A stretch of DNA of 35,901 bases from Bacteroidales bacterium (GCA_015060255.1 SUYV01000025.1:1-35901); one strand, 5' to 3'; positions 1 to 8,553 are shown, numbered from the stretch's first letter. Numbers and translations are program-made. Notes: generated by a model from the sequence alone, not told the origin.

Positions 1-283
1 TGCGATAGTCGCGCTTGGTGTTGGCATCCGCAAGAGTACTCTTGGCAGCGTGCTTACCAAATCCAAGGTGATAGGCTTTGGATGCGTGAGCCTGGGTTGC
101 CAGGACAACATCACGAAGACTTTCACGGTTGGATAGCTGACCGAACATCAGGACTGCAAGCTGGTTCCAGCAGGTAAACTGCTTGACATAACGATTCCCA
201 TCGTATTTGTTTGCAAGTCTGAGGAATACATCCTTATCGATGAAGTCTAAAAGCTGCGCGAACACGTATTTTCCTTTATGCAT
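1..283 (-). CDS. IS4-family transposase with DUF4372 N-terminal domain, 5' part only
   Basis: Translation from the ATG at 283 gives 94 residues that run off the left edge. The start MHKGKYVFAQLLDF, then FTCWNQLAVLMFGQLSNRESLRD and HLGFGKHAAKSTLADANTKRDYR, match the DUF4372 domain that opens many Bacteroidetes IS4 transposases. In this family the domain precedes the DDE catalytic core, which is not in the window. No other in-frame ATG lies upstream. A well-formed promoter precedes the gene at 306-336. Whether the element is active cannot be judged from this part. Confidence 0.85.
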   Translation of the reverse strand, partial: MHKGKYVFAQLLDFIDKDVFLRLANKYDGNRYVKQFTCWNQLAVLMFGQLSNRESLRDVVLATQAHASKAYHLGFGKHAAKSTLADANTKRDYR

Positions 284-305
284 ATGCCATTCTACGTTAG
301 TCTGG

Positions 306-336
306 CAAAGATAATTTCAAATCGGCGCGCGCCAAA
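306..336 (-). promoter_or_regulatory. Bacteroidetes-type promoter of the IS transposase
   Basis: On the minus strand a TTTG at 336-333 is followed after 19 bases by TATCTTTG (313-306). This fits the Bacteroidetes consensus TTTG-N19/20-TAnnTTTG at both boxes and is the best-formed promoter in the window. The transposase ATG lies 22 bases downstream of the -7 box. Confidence 0.6.
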
Positions 337-415
337 AATCTCTGTAACTACCTAACTTTCAATATTTTCAAAGAACTTTTATAAATTTTTACCGGACACT
401 AATGTGGTTAATTGT

Positions 416-1450
416 TCATTCAACATAAAAGTCTCTACGGTACTTGTATTCTGCCCTTAGCTTTTCGAACTTGTGCGGCTCCATGCGAAGCCTGAAATCA
501 TCCGTGAATATAGGATAATTATACTGGAACACAGCCGCTATCTCGCCATGATTCTTACCCTTGAGGTCCAGTAGCACAGGTTCGTGTGATGAATCAACAT
601 CCTGAGGCTTGAAGTCGTGTAGTTCTGGAATGCCGAAGAACCTTGCAACCGCCTGCACCGCCATAGTCGTCGCATTCTGCTTTCCAAGCAGCGAGTATCC
701 TGCTATGTGAGGTGTAGCGATGTCGGCTATCTCAAGCAGTTCCTCATTGATGTCAGGCTCATTGCACCATGTATCTATAACCACAGCGCCAAGCTTTGGT
801 GCAGCAGCTATAAGCGCCTGTTCATCAATCACTTCACCGCGAGCTGCATTTATGAATATAGCACCTGGCTTCATCAGCGCGAAGAAGGTCGCATCTGCCA
901 TTCCTCTTGTAGTTTCATCCAACGGGACGTGCATCGTGACGATGTCTGAGTTTTCCAGCAGATATTCCAGAGAACAGAACTTCTCAGGGCCTTCTACGGC
1001 CGCTCTCGGCGGATCACAAAGAAGCACGTTGAAACCCAGATACCTGGCCATAGCCTCGACCTTGCTGCCGACATGGCCGACACCTACGATACCGAAATTG
1101 CAATCATCTATCTTGATGCCCTTACGGGCTGACACTCCGTATAAAGCAGAGAACACATACTGCATGACAGCTCCCGAATTGCATCCGGCGGCATTTTCTA
1201 CCCTGATGCCTTTATTCCGACAAAAGTCAAGGTCAATATGGTCCATACCTATTGTAGCCGTGGCTATCATACGGACTGATGTACCCTCCAACAGATTGCC
1301 GTCACATCTTGTCCTGGTCCTCGTCATAAGGACGTCGGCATCTGAAAGATCTTCTTTCGTAATCTGATCTCCTTTCAGATATATCACATCTGCATAAGGC
1401 TCGAAGACACCTTCGAGGAACGGAATATCTCTGTCTGCTACTATCTTCAT
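416..1450 (-). CDS. pdxB: 4-phosphoerythronate dehydrogenase
   Basis: This is a D-2-hydroxyacid dehydrogenase of 344 residues, the usual length of PdxB. PdxB oxidises 4-phospho-D-erythronate with NAD in the DXP-dependent route to pyridoxal phosphate, in the cytoplasm. The Rossmann motif GVGHVG is at 123-128. The catalytic trio of the family is present as Arg204 (NAARGE), Glu231 (NEPD) and His248 (PHIAGYS). The last 90 or so residues correspond to the PdxB-specific dimerisation domain, which separates it from SerA-type enzymes. It is the last gene of the recF-DUF721-pdxB string, starting 9 bases after the DUF721 stop. An IS4-type element lies directly downstream, but the reading frame is complete. 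Confidence 0.93.
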   Translation of the reverse strand: MKIVADRDIPFLEGVFEPYADVIYLKGDQITKEDLSDADVLMTRTRTRCDGNLLEGTSVRMIATATIGMDHIDLDFCRNKGIRVENAAGCNSGAVMQYVFSALYGVSARKGIKIDDCNFGIVGVGHVGSKVEAMARYLGFNVLLCDPPRAAVEGPEKFCSLEYLLENSDIVTMHVPLDETTRGMADATFFALMKPGAIFINAARGEVIDEQALIAAAPKLGAVVIDTWCNEPDINEELLEIADIATPHIAGYSLLGKQNATTMAVQAVARFFGIPELHDFKPQDVDSSHEPVLLDLKGKNHGEIAAVFQYNYPIFTDDFRLRMEPHKFEKLRAEYKYRRDFYVE

Positions 1451-1459
1451 AATCGACTG

Positions 1460-1804
1460 TTATCTCAGCACCAACGTCTTTATGCAAGAACCTTGCTGCC
1501 AATCCCATATAAACATATCATCATTTCTCAGCACCTCGTTCATCTGACCGACAATAGCCTCCCTCTGGAAATAAAGCTGGTTTCTGACAACTGATGAAGA
1601 AATCGTACAATATAGAACGCCTTTATCAAAATTTACGGAAAGAGTATATCCTGATGCACCGGTAACCTCGTTCCATACCTGAACAAGACGTTGACGATTC
1701 ATCCCCTTATCCAGACGCATCTCCTTGATGAACTGTTTCACAAGTTCATCCATACCGACCGCCTCCTGGCGACGCATCCTGTTTGTTCTGCTGTCGTATG
1801 CCAT
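1460..1804 (-). CDS. DUF721 protein, DciA-like
   Basis: A 114-residue cytoplasmic protein of the DUF721 family. It lies between recF (4 bases away) and pdxB (9 bases away), a frequent position for this family in Bacteroidetes. The core from about residue 20 to 100 has the family pattern VWNEVTG, then LSVNFDKGVLYCTISSSVV, then ending in IWDW. DUF721 proteins related to DciA load the replicative helicase DnaB in bacteria without DnaC; that role here is inferred from the family. The first 15 residues are basic and arginine-rich. Confidence 0.75.
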   Translation of the reverse strand: MAYDSRTNRMRRQEAVGMDELVKQFIKEMRLDKGMNRQRLVQVWNEVTGASGYTLSVNFDKGVLYCTISSSVVRNQLYFQREAIVGQMNEVLRNDDMFIWDWQQGSCIKTLVLR

Positions 1805-1808
1805 AAGG

Positions 1809-2906
1809 TCAGATTCTTGTGAACGTTCCGCCTACTGTATCAAAATATGCCCTGTCCTGAGTAAGGCCATCAACAATTCCGGCCATCCTGACCTTGTTGC
1901 TGTCAGTGATGAATATCTGGCCGAAATCACTTCCGGAAACCATCTGAAGAAGATTTGAGATGCGCCCCATGTCAAGTTTGTCGAACACGTCATCCAGAAG
2001 AAGAAGCGGCGCAAAGCCATAGTTCTTCTTCATTATTTCATATTGGGCGAATTTCAAGGAAACAAGGAATGACTTCTGCTGTCCCTGCGAGCCATGACGT
2101 CTTAACGGATGACCATTCATTGTAAATATGAAATCATCACGCTGAAGTCCGGAAGTAGTATATTTCAATATCCTGTCTTTCTCAAAGGAAGCAGCCAGAA
2201 GCTGATCCAATGGAGCCTTTGACAATTCGGAATCATACCGGATATCCACCTCTTCCGTACCTCCGGAAACAGCCTTGTAATATTCCGAGACGACAGGCTT
2301 CAGATCTTCCACAAACATTTTTCTCGCGTTATGGACCGGTTCTGCAAGAGAAGCCATCTTCATATCAATGACCTCCAGAAGGGAACGGTCTGGAGACATA
2401 TCCTTAAGCATCCTGTTCCTCTGCTGAAGAAGCCTGTTATATTGCTGGAGAGAAGTCAGATATTCCCTGTCCATCTGTGAAAGCACGGAATTCACAAAGC
2501 GTCTGCGTTCCTCACCTGATTCGCTGACCATCGAGATATCCGAAGGAGAGACAAGGACAACAGGAAGAACTCCTACATGCTCCGAAACCTTCTGGTAGGC
2601 CTTCTCGTCACGCTTGAGCTTCTTGTCACCCTTTGTAGTCATCCTGAGAGAGAAGCGGCTTGACAGACCATTCTCCATACGATATGAACCGGAAAGCGAG
2701 AACTCTTCCGCTCCGTATCGGAAAGTAAACCTGTCAGATGATGCAAAGGCACTCTTGGTCATCGAAAGATAATAGATTGCATCCAGAAGATTGGTCTTTC
2801 CTTCTCCATTGTTTCCACTGATGCAGTTGATGTTCGGAGAGAATTCCAGCTCCTGGAGTTCGATGTTCCTGAAATCTGAAATGACTATTTTCTCTAAAAC
2901 AGGCAT
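1809..2906 (-). CDS. recF: DNA replication and repair protein RecF
   Basis: A 365-residue SMC-like ATPase that acts in single-strand gap repair, helping RecO/RecR load RecA. The Walker A motif GNNGEGKT is at residues 31-38, the ABC-type signature GSQGQQKS at 272-279 and Walker B LLLLDDVFDKLD at 301-312. The start MPVLEKIVISDFRN is standard for RecF. It follows mntP by 35 bases, and that gap carries a promoter-like box, so it can probably be transcribed on its own as well as by read-through. Four bases separate it from the DUF721 gene. Confidence 0.95.
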   Translation of the reverse strand: MPVLEKIVISDFRNIELQELEFSPNINCISGNNGEGKTNLLDAIYYLSMTKSAFASSDRFTFRYGAEEFSLSGSYRMENGLSSRFSLRMTTKGDKKLKRDEKAYQKVSEHVGVLPVVLVSPSDISMVSESGEERRRFVNSVLSQMDREYLTSLQQYNRLLQQRNRMLKDMSPDRSLLEVIDMKMASLAEPVHNARKMFVEDLKPVVSEYYKAVSGGTEEVDIRYDSELSKAPLDQLLAASFEKDRILKYTTSGLQRDDFIFTMNGHPLRRHGSQGQQKSFLVSLKFAQYEIMKKNYGFAPLLLLDDVFDKLDMGRISNLLQMVSGSDFGQIFITDSNKVRMAGIVDGLTQDRAYFDTVGGTFTRI

Positions 2907-2925
2907 AATAGTTAGTATATCTCTG

Positions 2926-2933
2926 CAAATATA
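2926..2933 (-). promoter_or_regulatory. -7 box upstream of recF
   Basis: TATATTTG on the minus strand in the 35-base mntP-recF gap matches TAnnTTTG. No clear -33 box is seen at the expected spacing. The recF ATG is 20 bases downstream. Confidence 0.45.
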
Positions 2934-2941
2934 ACAAAAAT

Positions 2942-3499
2942 TCAGGCCAATGTATGTTCAAGCAGTATCTTGAGGCCCATCAATATGAGAATGATGCCTC
3001 CGGCAAATTCTGCCTTGGACTTGTATCTGCAGCCGAAGAACTTGCCCAGGTATACTCCAGCAGCAGAAAAGGCTCCGGTAACGAGACCGATCAGCAGGAC
3101 TGCACTCCATATGTCCACACGCAGGAAAGCCAACGACACACCGATTGCCAACGCATCTATGCTGGTAGCCACAGCCAAAGGGAACATAGCCTTGATTGAG
3201 AAATCAGGACTATATTCGCACTCATCATCATAGAAGGACTCCTTGATCATGTTTCCTCCTATGATGCCCAGCAGAATGAATGCGATCCAATGGTCGACTG
3301 ACGACACGAAATCTGCAAAGCTGACTCCCAGAAAATAGCCGATCAGTGGCATCAGGGCCTGGAATCCTCCGAACCAGAGAGCTGTCAGTGCGGCGTGCTT
3401 CGGCTGAAGGGTCCTGACCGACAAGCCCTTGCATATCGACACAGCAAAGGCGTCCATCGACACTCCGACTGCTATTATGAGAATCTCGGCTATATGCAT
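2942..3499 (-). CDS. mntP: Manganese efflux pump MntP
   Basis: A 185-residue inner membrane protein with six predicted hydrophobic segments arranged as two homologous halves. The family's conserved aspartates are in SMDAFAVSICKG (Asp16) and TSIDALAIGVS (Asp115). MntP exports Mn(II) and protects against manganese overload. It starts 11 bases after the metallophosphatase gene, so the pump appears to be co-transcribed with a metal-dependent nucleotidase. No space exists upstream for a yybP-ykoY manganese riboswitch. Confidence 0.9.
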   Translation of the reverse strand: MHIAEILIIAVGVSMDAFAVSICKGLSVRTLQPKHAALTALWFGGFQALMPLIGYFLGVSFADFVSSVDHWIAFILLGIIGGNMIKESFYDDECEYSPDFSIKAMFPLAVATSIDALAIGVSLAFLRVDIWSAVLLIGLVTGAFSAAGVYLGKFFGCRYKSKAEFAGGIILILMGLKILLEHTLA

Positions 3500-3510
3500 T
3501 CCGCAACCAG

Positions 3511-4338
3511 TTAAAAGTCAATATCCAGTCTACCGACCTGCAATCCCCACTTCCAGTCTGTGACGACGACAACATCTTCGCCGTCAACATTCTTGAAGAC
3601 TTTCTTGTCCTTGAGCTTCGTATGCGAATGTCCTCCGACAATCACATCCACGTTTCTTGTCACAGCAACAAGTTCCCTGTCAGTATAAGGTTCTCCCTCG
3701 TATCCAAGATGCGAGAGAACGACAACCAGGTCGCAGTCCTTCTCATCCTTGAGGTATACCGCATATTCATCAACGACCTTGTCCGGTGCAATGAAAGTGA
3801 TCTGTGAAGCAATGCTTGCATCAACAACATCCATCAGATCCGGAAGAAGTCCTATGATTCCTATCTTCCTGCCGGCCTTCCTCACTATGGTGTATGGCTT
3901 TACGAGCTTTTCAAGCGGAGTGCCTGTGAAATCATAGTTTGCGCACACTGGTACCGCCTTAAGGCTCTTCAGCCTCCTGGCAAGCTCTTCCATGCCATTG
4001 TCAAACTCATGATTTCCGAGAGCGACAGCGTCATATCCCATGGCATTGAGAAGCGAGATCTCCATATCCCCGCCAAGCTCGGTAAAGTATGATGTACCCT
4101 GGCTGAAATCTCCTGCATGGACCAGCAGCACATTCTTCTTTCCGACTTCCGAGCGGACTTCATCTATATATGCAGCCTGCTCTATCGCTCCGCCTTTGCC
4201 GGCATGCTTGCCGGAACGCTCGGGATCCACATGGCTGTGAGTATCATTCATATGCAGGATGACAAGATCCTGCGCCTGCGCAGCAGTGAATGCCGCGAGA
4301 GCGGCCATTGTCAACAATAATCTTCTCATAATCATCAT
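3511..4338 (-). CDS. Secreted metallophosphatase, catalytic half of a split 5'-nucleotidase
   Basis: A 275-residue protein with a signal peptide (residues 1-22, ending AQA) and a calcineurin-like two-metal phosphatase fold. The metal ligands are visible: NDTH (Asp32, His34), GDF (Asp77), GNHE (Asn109, His110), SHLG (His210) and GGHSHT (His237, His239). These are the metallophosphatase motifs of the UshA/5'-nucleotidase family. The substrate-binding C-terminal domain is absent and is encoded by the preceding gene, which overlaps this one by 4 bases (ATGA). The two products probably work together in the periplasm on nucleotides or other phosphate esters. An alternative ATG at 4329 would shorten the signal peptide slightly. 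Confidence 0.87.
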   Translation of the reverse strand: MMIMRRLLLTMAALAAFTAAQAQDLVILHMNDTHSHVDPERSGKHAGKGGAIEQAAYIDEVRSEVGKKNVLLVHAGDFSQGTSYFTELGGDMEISLLNAMGYDAVALGNHEFDNGMEELARRLKSLKAVPVCANYDFTGTPLEKLVKPYTIVRKAGRKIGIIGLLPDLMDVVDASIASQITFIAPDKVVDEYAVYLKDEKDCDLVVVLSHLGYEGEPYTDRELVAVTRNVDVIVGGHSHTKLKDKKVFKNVDGEDVVVVTDWKWGLQVGRLDIDF

Positions 4339-5165
4339 CTTATCACTACTCGTCCATCCTTATGATACACAATCGGCCTGCCGGCCTTTGTCTCTGCATG
4401 AATATACTCAAGAACAGCATCAATGATGTCACAGTCCTTAAAGTCAGTGACAGATAGTGCACCTCTGCCTATGGCCAGGCCGTCACCTCCTTCCATAAGG
4501 AACGAGATTGTGGCAACGCCATATACCTTCTCATCATCGAGAGGTTCGCCATCTATCTCTACAGACACAAGCTTTCCGTCCTGAGCAACCACCCTGACTC
4601 CGCCAAGCACCTGGAACTTGCCGGCAGACATGTCCTCCAGCCATCCTCTGATGACACTTCCCTTATGCTCGACATATACGAGGCTGTTCTTGAAAGGGAA
4701 CATCGAGAGCATGTCATCCAGAAGGACATCACCTTTCGGCATGTCCACTCTGATGCCGCCGAAGTTGGTCACACCCATGTGGACCTTCTTGCCTGAAAGT
4801 TCCTGCACCTTACGCATGATGATGTCAACATACATGTTGGACAATTCGCTTTCAGGATAGTCCTTGTCCATCGCTTCAGGAGAGTATGCGATCACATCCT
4901 TCACACGCGCCATCGCCGGCTGCGCTGCAAGGACTGCCCTGGCAGCCTTTGCAGCCGCGCTGCGGCGACCGTGCACCGTGCCGTTGGGCGCATAGTACTT
5001 CCCTCCTTTGAGATATCCTATGGATTCCCTGACATTGTCTTTCGACGGAGTGGTGCATCCAGTCCTCTCACCGACAACAGGAACTGCCGTCCAGGTATAT
5101 TCCTGGGCGGCGGCAGCCAGCGTCATGAAAAGGAAGACGGATATTGCTATGAATCTGTTCTTCAT
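4335..5165 (-). CDS. 5'-nucleotidase C-terminal domain protein, specificity half of a split enzyme
   Basis: The product has 276 residues from the ATG at 5165, which opens a clear signal peptide (MKNRFIAISVFLFMTLAAAAQ). The open frame reaches further upstream but would overlap the permease gene, so this start is preferred. The mature part matches the 5'_nucleotid_C domain, with NFGGIRVDMPKGDV and later FLMEGGDGL; in UshA-like enzymes this domain binds the nucleoside. It lacks the metallophosphatase motifs, which are on the next gene. Start and stop overlap with that gene as ATGA, implying translational coupling and balanced amounts of both halves. Four bases separate it from the permease gene. 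Confidence 0.83.
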   Translation of the reverse strand: MKNRFIAISVFLFMTLAAAAQEYTWTAVPVVGERTGCTTPSKDNVRESIGYLKGGKYYAPNGTVHGRRSAAAKAARAVLAAQPAMARVKDVIAYSPEAMDKDYPESELSNMYVDIIMRKVQELSGKKVHMGVTNFGGIRVDMPKGDVLLDDMLSMFPFKNSLVYVEHKGSVIRGWLEDMSAGKFQVLGGVRVVAQDGKLVSVEIDGEPLDDEKVYGVATISFLMEGGDGLAIGRGALSVTDFKDCDIIDAVLEYIHAETKAGRPIVYHKDGRVVIR

Positions 5166-5169
5166 ATGA

Positions 5170-6534
5170 TTATTTCTGCTTGAGCCATTTCCAGAGATCC
5201 TTGAATGTGGTCTTCTTGCCGAACATAAGGATTCCGATCTTATATATCTTCGCTGAAGCCCATCCGCATGCCGCGAATGTAGCAAGAAGCAGCACGATCG
5301 ACAGGACAAGCTCCCACATCGGCACACCGAACGGTATGCGGGCGAGCATCACGATCGGAGATGTGAAAGGAATCATCGATCCCCACCATACGATCGGACT
5401 GTCAGGAGCATTGAATGCATAGATAGCTATGAAGAATGCCAGAAGAAGCGGCACTGTCACAGGCATCTGAAGCTGGTTTGTGTCCGCCTCGTTCTCCACA
5501 GCAGATCCGATCGCTGCAAAGAATGAAGCATAGAGCAGATATCCCAGAGCGAAATAGATGATGAAAGCAAGAATCATCTGCACCCAGTCGATATCCTTCA
5601 GAGTGCTGAGAACTGCTCCCATGCCTTCCTCTTCGGCCATTGTCTCGGTCATTTCGGTCATATCCACACCGCCCATCTGCATCTGGGCCATCTCCATCAT
5701 CTGCTCGGTCTGTGCAGGATCGCCCATGAGAGAGTCAAATCCTACGAATGCCGAGAAGCCTCCGACAAGCACGAGAGTGAGGATAATCCACAGGAAGAAC
5801 TGAGTCAGAGCGACGCATGCAACTCCTATGATCTTGCCGAACATCAGCTCAGTCGCCTTCACTGACGACACGAGAACCTCGACCACGCGGCTCGACTTCT
5901 CCTCGATGACGCTCTGCATCACCATTCCCGAGAACATCGCGATGAACATGTAGATGATTATAGATAGGAGCATGGAGATGATCATATACACTTCAGAGGA
6001 AGTGATCTTCTCCTCGCCCGACTCGTCAAGAGTGTAAGTAGACATGGAGATGTCAGACTTCACATCTTCCATTATCTGCTTGAGGTCACCGATCTCGTAC
6101 AGAGCAAGACGATAGTCCTCGACTGCGTCATTGACCTTCGACTGCACGCCTTCCTTCAGTTCCATGCTGAGCGGCTTGGCAGAATATGAAGCCACTGTGA
6201 CGCTGCGCTGGACGCTGTCAAGCGGTGATACCACTACAAGGGCGTCAAGGCCAAGCTCATCGAAACGCAGTTTCATGCTGTCCACAGGCTCTGTCGAATA
6301 GTCCTCATAGTCAACAGCATCAGTGTCAACGAGATATGGCATGACGATGCCGGACTGGTCTACGACCGCTACCTTCTTGTCTGTATCCTTGGCCATGAAC
6401 ATGATGACACTCGGAAGTATGCACATCGCCGCAAAGAGCACAGGCACAAGGAAAGTGGTGAGAAGGAATGACTTCTTCTTTACGCGGGTCAGATATTCGC
6501 GCGATATGATGATATTTATGTTTCTCAGTTTCAT
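5170..6534 (-). CDS. ABC-2 type transporter permease, NatB-like
   Basis: A 454-residue inner membrane protein. One membrane segment near residues 24-48 is followed by a large extracytoplasmic region (about 50-180) and then five or six membrane segments, the plan of NatB/ABC-2 exporters. The conserved stretch VIEEKSSRVVEVLVSS (about 209-224) is typical of the family. It pairs with the ATPase gene three bases upstream; the complex probably exports a small ion or substrate, but the cargo is unknown. Residues 270-305, between two membrane segments, form a methionine-rich acidic loop with ten Met in 36 residues, which is unusual. Confidence 0.87.
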   Translation of the reverse strand: MKLRNINIIISREYLTRVKKKSFLLTTFLVPVLFAAMCILPSVIMFMAKDTDKKVAVVDQSGIVMPYLVDTDAVDYEDYSTEPVDSMKLRFDELGLDALVVVSPLDSVQRSVTVASYSAKPLSMELKEGVQSKVNDAVEDYRLALYEIGDLKQIMEDVKSDISMSTYTLDESGEEKITSSEVYMIISMLLSIIIYMFIAMFSGMVMQSVIEEKSSRVVEVLVSSVKATELMFGKIIGVACVALTQFFLWIILTLVLVGGFSAFVGFDSLMGDPAQTEQMMEMAQMQMGGVDMTEMTETMAEEEGMGAVLSTLKDIDWVQMILAFIIYFALGYLLYASFFAAIGSAVENEADTNQLQMPVTVPLLLAFFIAIYAFNAPDSPIVWWGSMIPFTSPIVMLARIPFGVPMWELVLSIVLLLATFAACGWASAKIYKIGILMFGKKTTFKDLWKWLKQK

Positions 6535-6537
6535 AGC

Positions 6538-7452
6538 CTACTCCTCCTCTGTTACAAGTTTGATGAATATGTCGTTCATTCTCGGAACAAGTTCCTTGAA
6601 CGAATTGACTGTAAGCCCCTGCGCAATGACTGCCTCAAGCACCTGATTGCCTGTAACGCCATCCTCGAGAGCCAGGACTGCCGTATGCCTTCCTGAATCA
6701 TCCTGATCAGACAGGGTCCTGAAGACACCTTCCACCGATGCCACAGCCTGCTTTGCAGTGTATATGAGCTCGACATTGTTGTTTCCATATTTGTGACGGA
6801 TCTCGTCCACACCTCCTGTGATCACGACATGAGACTTGTTGATCAGCGCGATGTTGTCGCAAAGCTCCTCGACAGACTCCATGTTGTGAGTAGAAAGAAT
6901 GATGGTTGCGCCCTCTGCCTTCAGACGGAGAATCTCCTCACGTATGATCTGCGCATTGACAGGGTCAAAGCCTGAGAACGGCTCGTCAAGGATAAGCAGA
7001 GATGGCTTGTGCACCACTGTGGTGATGAACTGAACCTTCTGGGCCATACCCTTCGAAAGTTCCTCGACCTTCTTGTTCCACCAGCTCTCGATGCCGAATC
7101 TCACGAACCATTTCTTGAGCTCGGCCATCGCATCACGGTAGCTCATGCCCTTGAGCTGGGCGAAATACATCGCCTGCTCTCCTACCTTCATCTTGCGATA
7201 AAGTCCGCGCTCTTCCGGCAGATAACCTATCTTCTCGACATCGTCCTGGGTTATAGGACGGCCTTCAAAACTTACTGTTCCTGAATTAGGAATCGTGATG
7301 CGGTTGATTATTCGGATAAGGGTGGTCTTGCCGGCTCCGTTAGGGCCGAGCAGACCGAAGATCTTTCCTTTGGGGATCTCAACCGTCACATTGTCAAGAG
7401 CCACTTTCTCACCGAAGCTCTTGCTTACATTCTTGCATTCGATTATTCCCAT
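6538..7452 (-). CDS. ABC transporter ATP-binding protein, NatA-like
   Basis: A 304-residue ATPase partner of the adjacent permease. Walker A GPNGAGKT is at 36-43, the signature LSKGM at 132-136 (Lys for the usual Gly), Walker B LLILDEP at 152-158 and the H-loop His189. The Q-loop region reads YLPEERGLY, the form common in NatA-type exporters. The C-terminal 80 residues correspond to the DUF4162 accessory domain of this subfamily. It begins 9 bases after holA and ends 3 bases before the permease. Confidence 0.9.
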   Translation of the reverse strand: MGIIECKNVSKSFGEKVALDNVTVEIPKGKIFGLLGPNGAGKTTLIRIINRITIPNSGTVSFEGRPITQDDVEKIGYLPEERGLYRKMKVGEQAMYFAQLKGMSYRDAMAELKKWFVRFGIESWWNKKVEELSKGMAQKVQFITTVVHKPSLLILDEPFSGFDPVNAQIIREEILRLKAEGATIILSTHNMESVEELCDNIALINKSHVVITGGVDEIRHKYGNNNVELIYTAKQAVASVEGVFRTLSDQDDSGRHTAVLALEDGVTGNQVLEAVIAQGLTVNSFKELVPRMNDIFIKLVTEEE

Positions 7453-7461
7453 ATGTTTGTT

Positions 7462-8502
7462 TTATAAGTTCAACAGTTTGGCAGTGAGTTCGACCATCAG
7501 CTGGGCATCGGTCGCTTCGCCGACATCTCCGCCCTTGCCTTTATAGTCATATTCCTTCAAAAGCGCAATTGCCGCCATACATTTCTTGACAGGATAATTT
7601 CTCACAGCCATATCATACTCTGAGAAGAAAAACGGATTCACTCCCAGCACCTTGGCCTTCTTATCATTTCCCGGACGGGGATCCGACATAAGCAAGGCTC
7701 CATACTTCAGAATCCTGTAGAAATGTGTATATAATGCACTCACAGCCATCGGCATAGCAAATTTTGCAGCAGAACCGATATATGCAGCAATTCTGAGCGC
7801 CTTTGCAGAATTCTTCATGGACAGTTCCTTGGTAAGCTCGAAGATGCTGAACTGTCTGCTGATTCCGACATTCTTCTCTATATCAGACGCAGTTACCTGA
7901 GTGGTACCTTCAGGAAGGTTCTTCAACATCTTCTCTGTCTCTATGGCAATCTTGTTAAGGTCCGTACCTGCATGCTCAGCAAGAAGAGCGGCCGCATCCG
8001 GAGCTATCTGGAGCCCTTTCGACTGATAGTACATAGGGATCCACTTCGGCATATCATAATCCCTCAACGCCTGAGAGTCGACAACCACACCCATCTTCGA
8101 GACAGTCTTGTAAAGAGACTTGCGCTTGTCAGCGCTCGCCCCATGCATGGCAATCACAAGGACAGTAGACTCAAGCGGAGCCTGACAGTATACAGCCAGT
8201 TCCTCAAGCCCCTTCATCATCTGCGCCTCCTTCACGACCACCAGCTGGCGTTCTGCGAACATAGGATATCTTCTCGCAGCCGTGATGACTGCATCAGCAT
8301 TCACATCGGCTCCATAGCAGACTGTCTGGTTGAAGTCCTTCTCGCTCTCGTCGAGGCAATGATCGAGTATCGCATCGCACACCATATCAACATAATAAGG
8401 CTCATCGCCCATCAGCAGATACACCGGTTTGAAGACACCGTTGCGGGCATCTTTCACAATCTCCCTGCACAGAGAGTCAGTTTCTACAAATCCTTTTGCC
8501 AT
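7462..8502 (-). CDS. holA: DNA polymerase III subunit delta
   Basis: A 346-residue clamp-loader subunit that opens the sliding clamp. The N-terminal region has YLLMGDEPYYVD, typical of HolA, followed by the AAA+-like fold without a working Walker motif, as expected for delta. The C-terminal collar region is around KYGALLMSDPRPG. The start was set at 8502 (MAKGFVETD) rather than the ATG at 8508, because the promoter -7 box ends at 8510 and transcription should begin near 8503-8505. It heads a long co-directional series (holA to pdxB) with gaps of 35 bases or less. Confidence 0.9.
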   Translation of the reverse strand: MAKGFVETDSLCREIVKDARNGVFKPVYLLMGDEPYYVDMVCDAILDHCLDESEKDFNQTVCYGADVNADAVITAARRYPMFAERQLVVVKEAQMMKGLEELAVYCQAPLESTVLVIAMHGASADKRKSLYKTVSKMGVVVDSQALRDYDMPKWIPMYYQSKGLQIAPDAAALLAEHAGTDLNKIAIETEKMLKNLPEGTTQVTASDIEKNVGISRQFSIFELTKELSMKNSAKALRIAAYIGSAAKFAMPMAVSALYTHFYRILKYGALLMSDPRPGNDKKAKVLGVNPFFFSEYDMAVRNYPVKKCMAAIALLKEYDYKGKGGDVGEATDAQLMVELTAKLLNL

Positions 8503-8509
8503 AATCATA

Positions 8510-8517
8510 CAAATATA
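8510..8517 (-). promoter_or_regulatory. -7 box of the near-leaderless holA promoter
   Basis: TATATTTG on the minus strand ends only 7 bases before the chosen ATG at 8502, so the message should have almost no 5' leader. The hpf terminator lies just upstream, which supports a fresh promoter here. Confidence 0.5.
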
Positions 8518-8553
8518 GTAAGATTTCTCGACTACAGAGGGAAATAATATAAA

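Larger units (their letters stand above)
1..405 (-). mobile_element. IS4-family insertion sequence, truncated by the window edge
   Basis: The 5' part of an IS4-type transposase gene and its upstream region lie between the window edge and the 3' end of pdxB. The terminal inverted repeat probably lies near 391-404, around the bases ACCGGACACTAATG, but this is inferred from position only because the other end is outside the window. The element sits immediately downstream of pdxB and does not interrupt it. Confidence 0.55.

Noticed and set aside
720..1367. Long plus-strand open frame opposite pdxB
   Set aside because: It is the antisense shadow of a well-supported pdxB; the product is low-complexity and serine-rich with no recognisable domain.
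3500..3510. yybP-ykoY manganese riboswitch before mntP
   Set aside because: Only 11 bases separate mntP from the preceding gene, so there is no room for one.
7972..8547. 191-codon plus-strand open frame opposite holA
   Set aside because: It lies fully within holA on the other strand, is rich in His, Arg and Leu as shadows often are, and covers the holA promoter.
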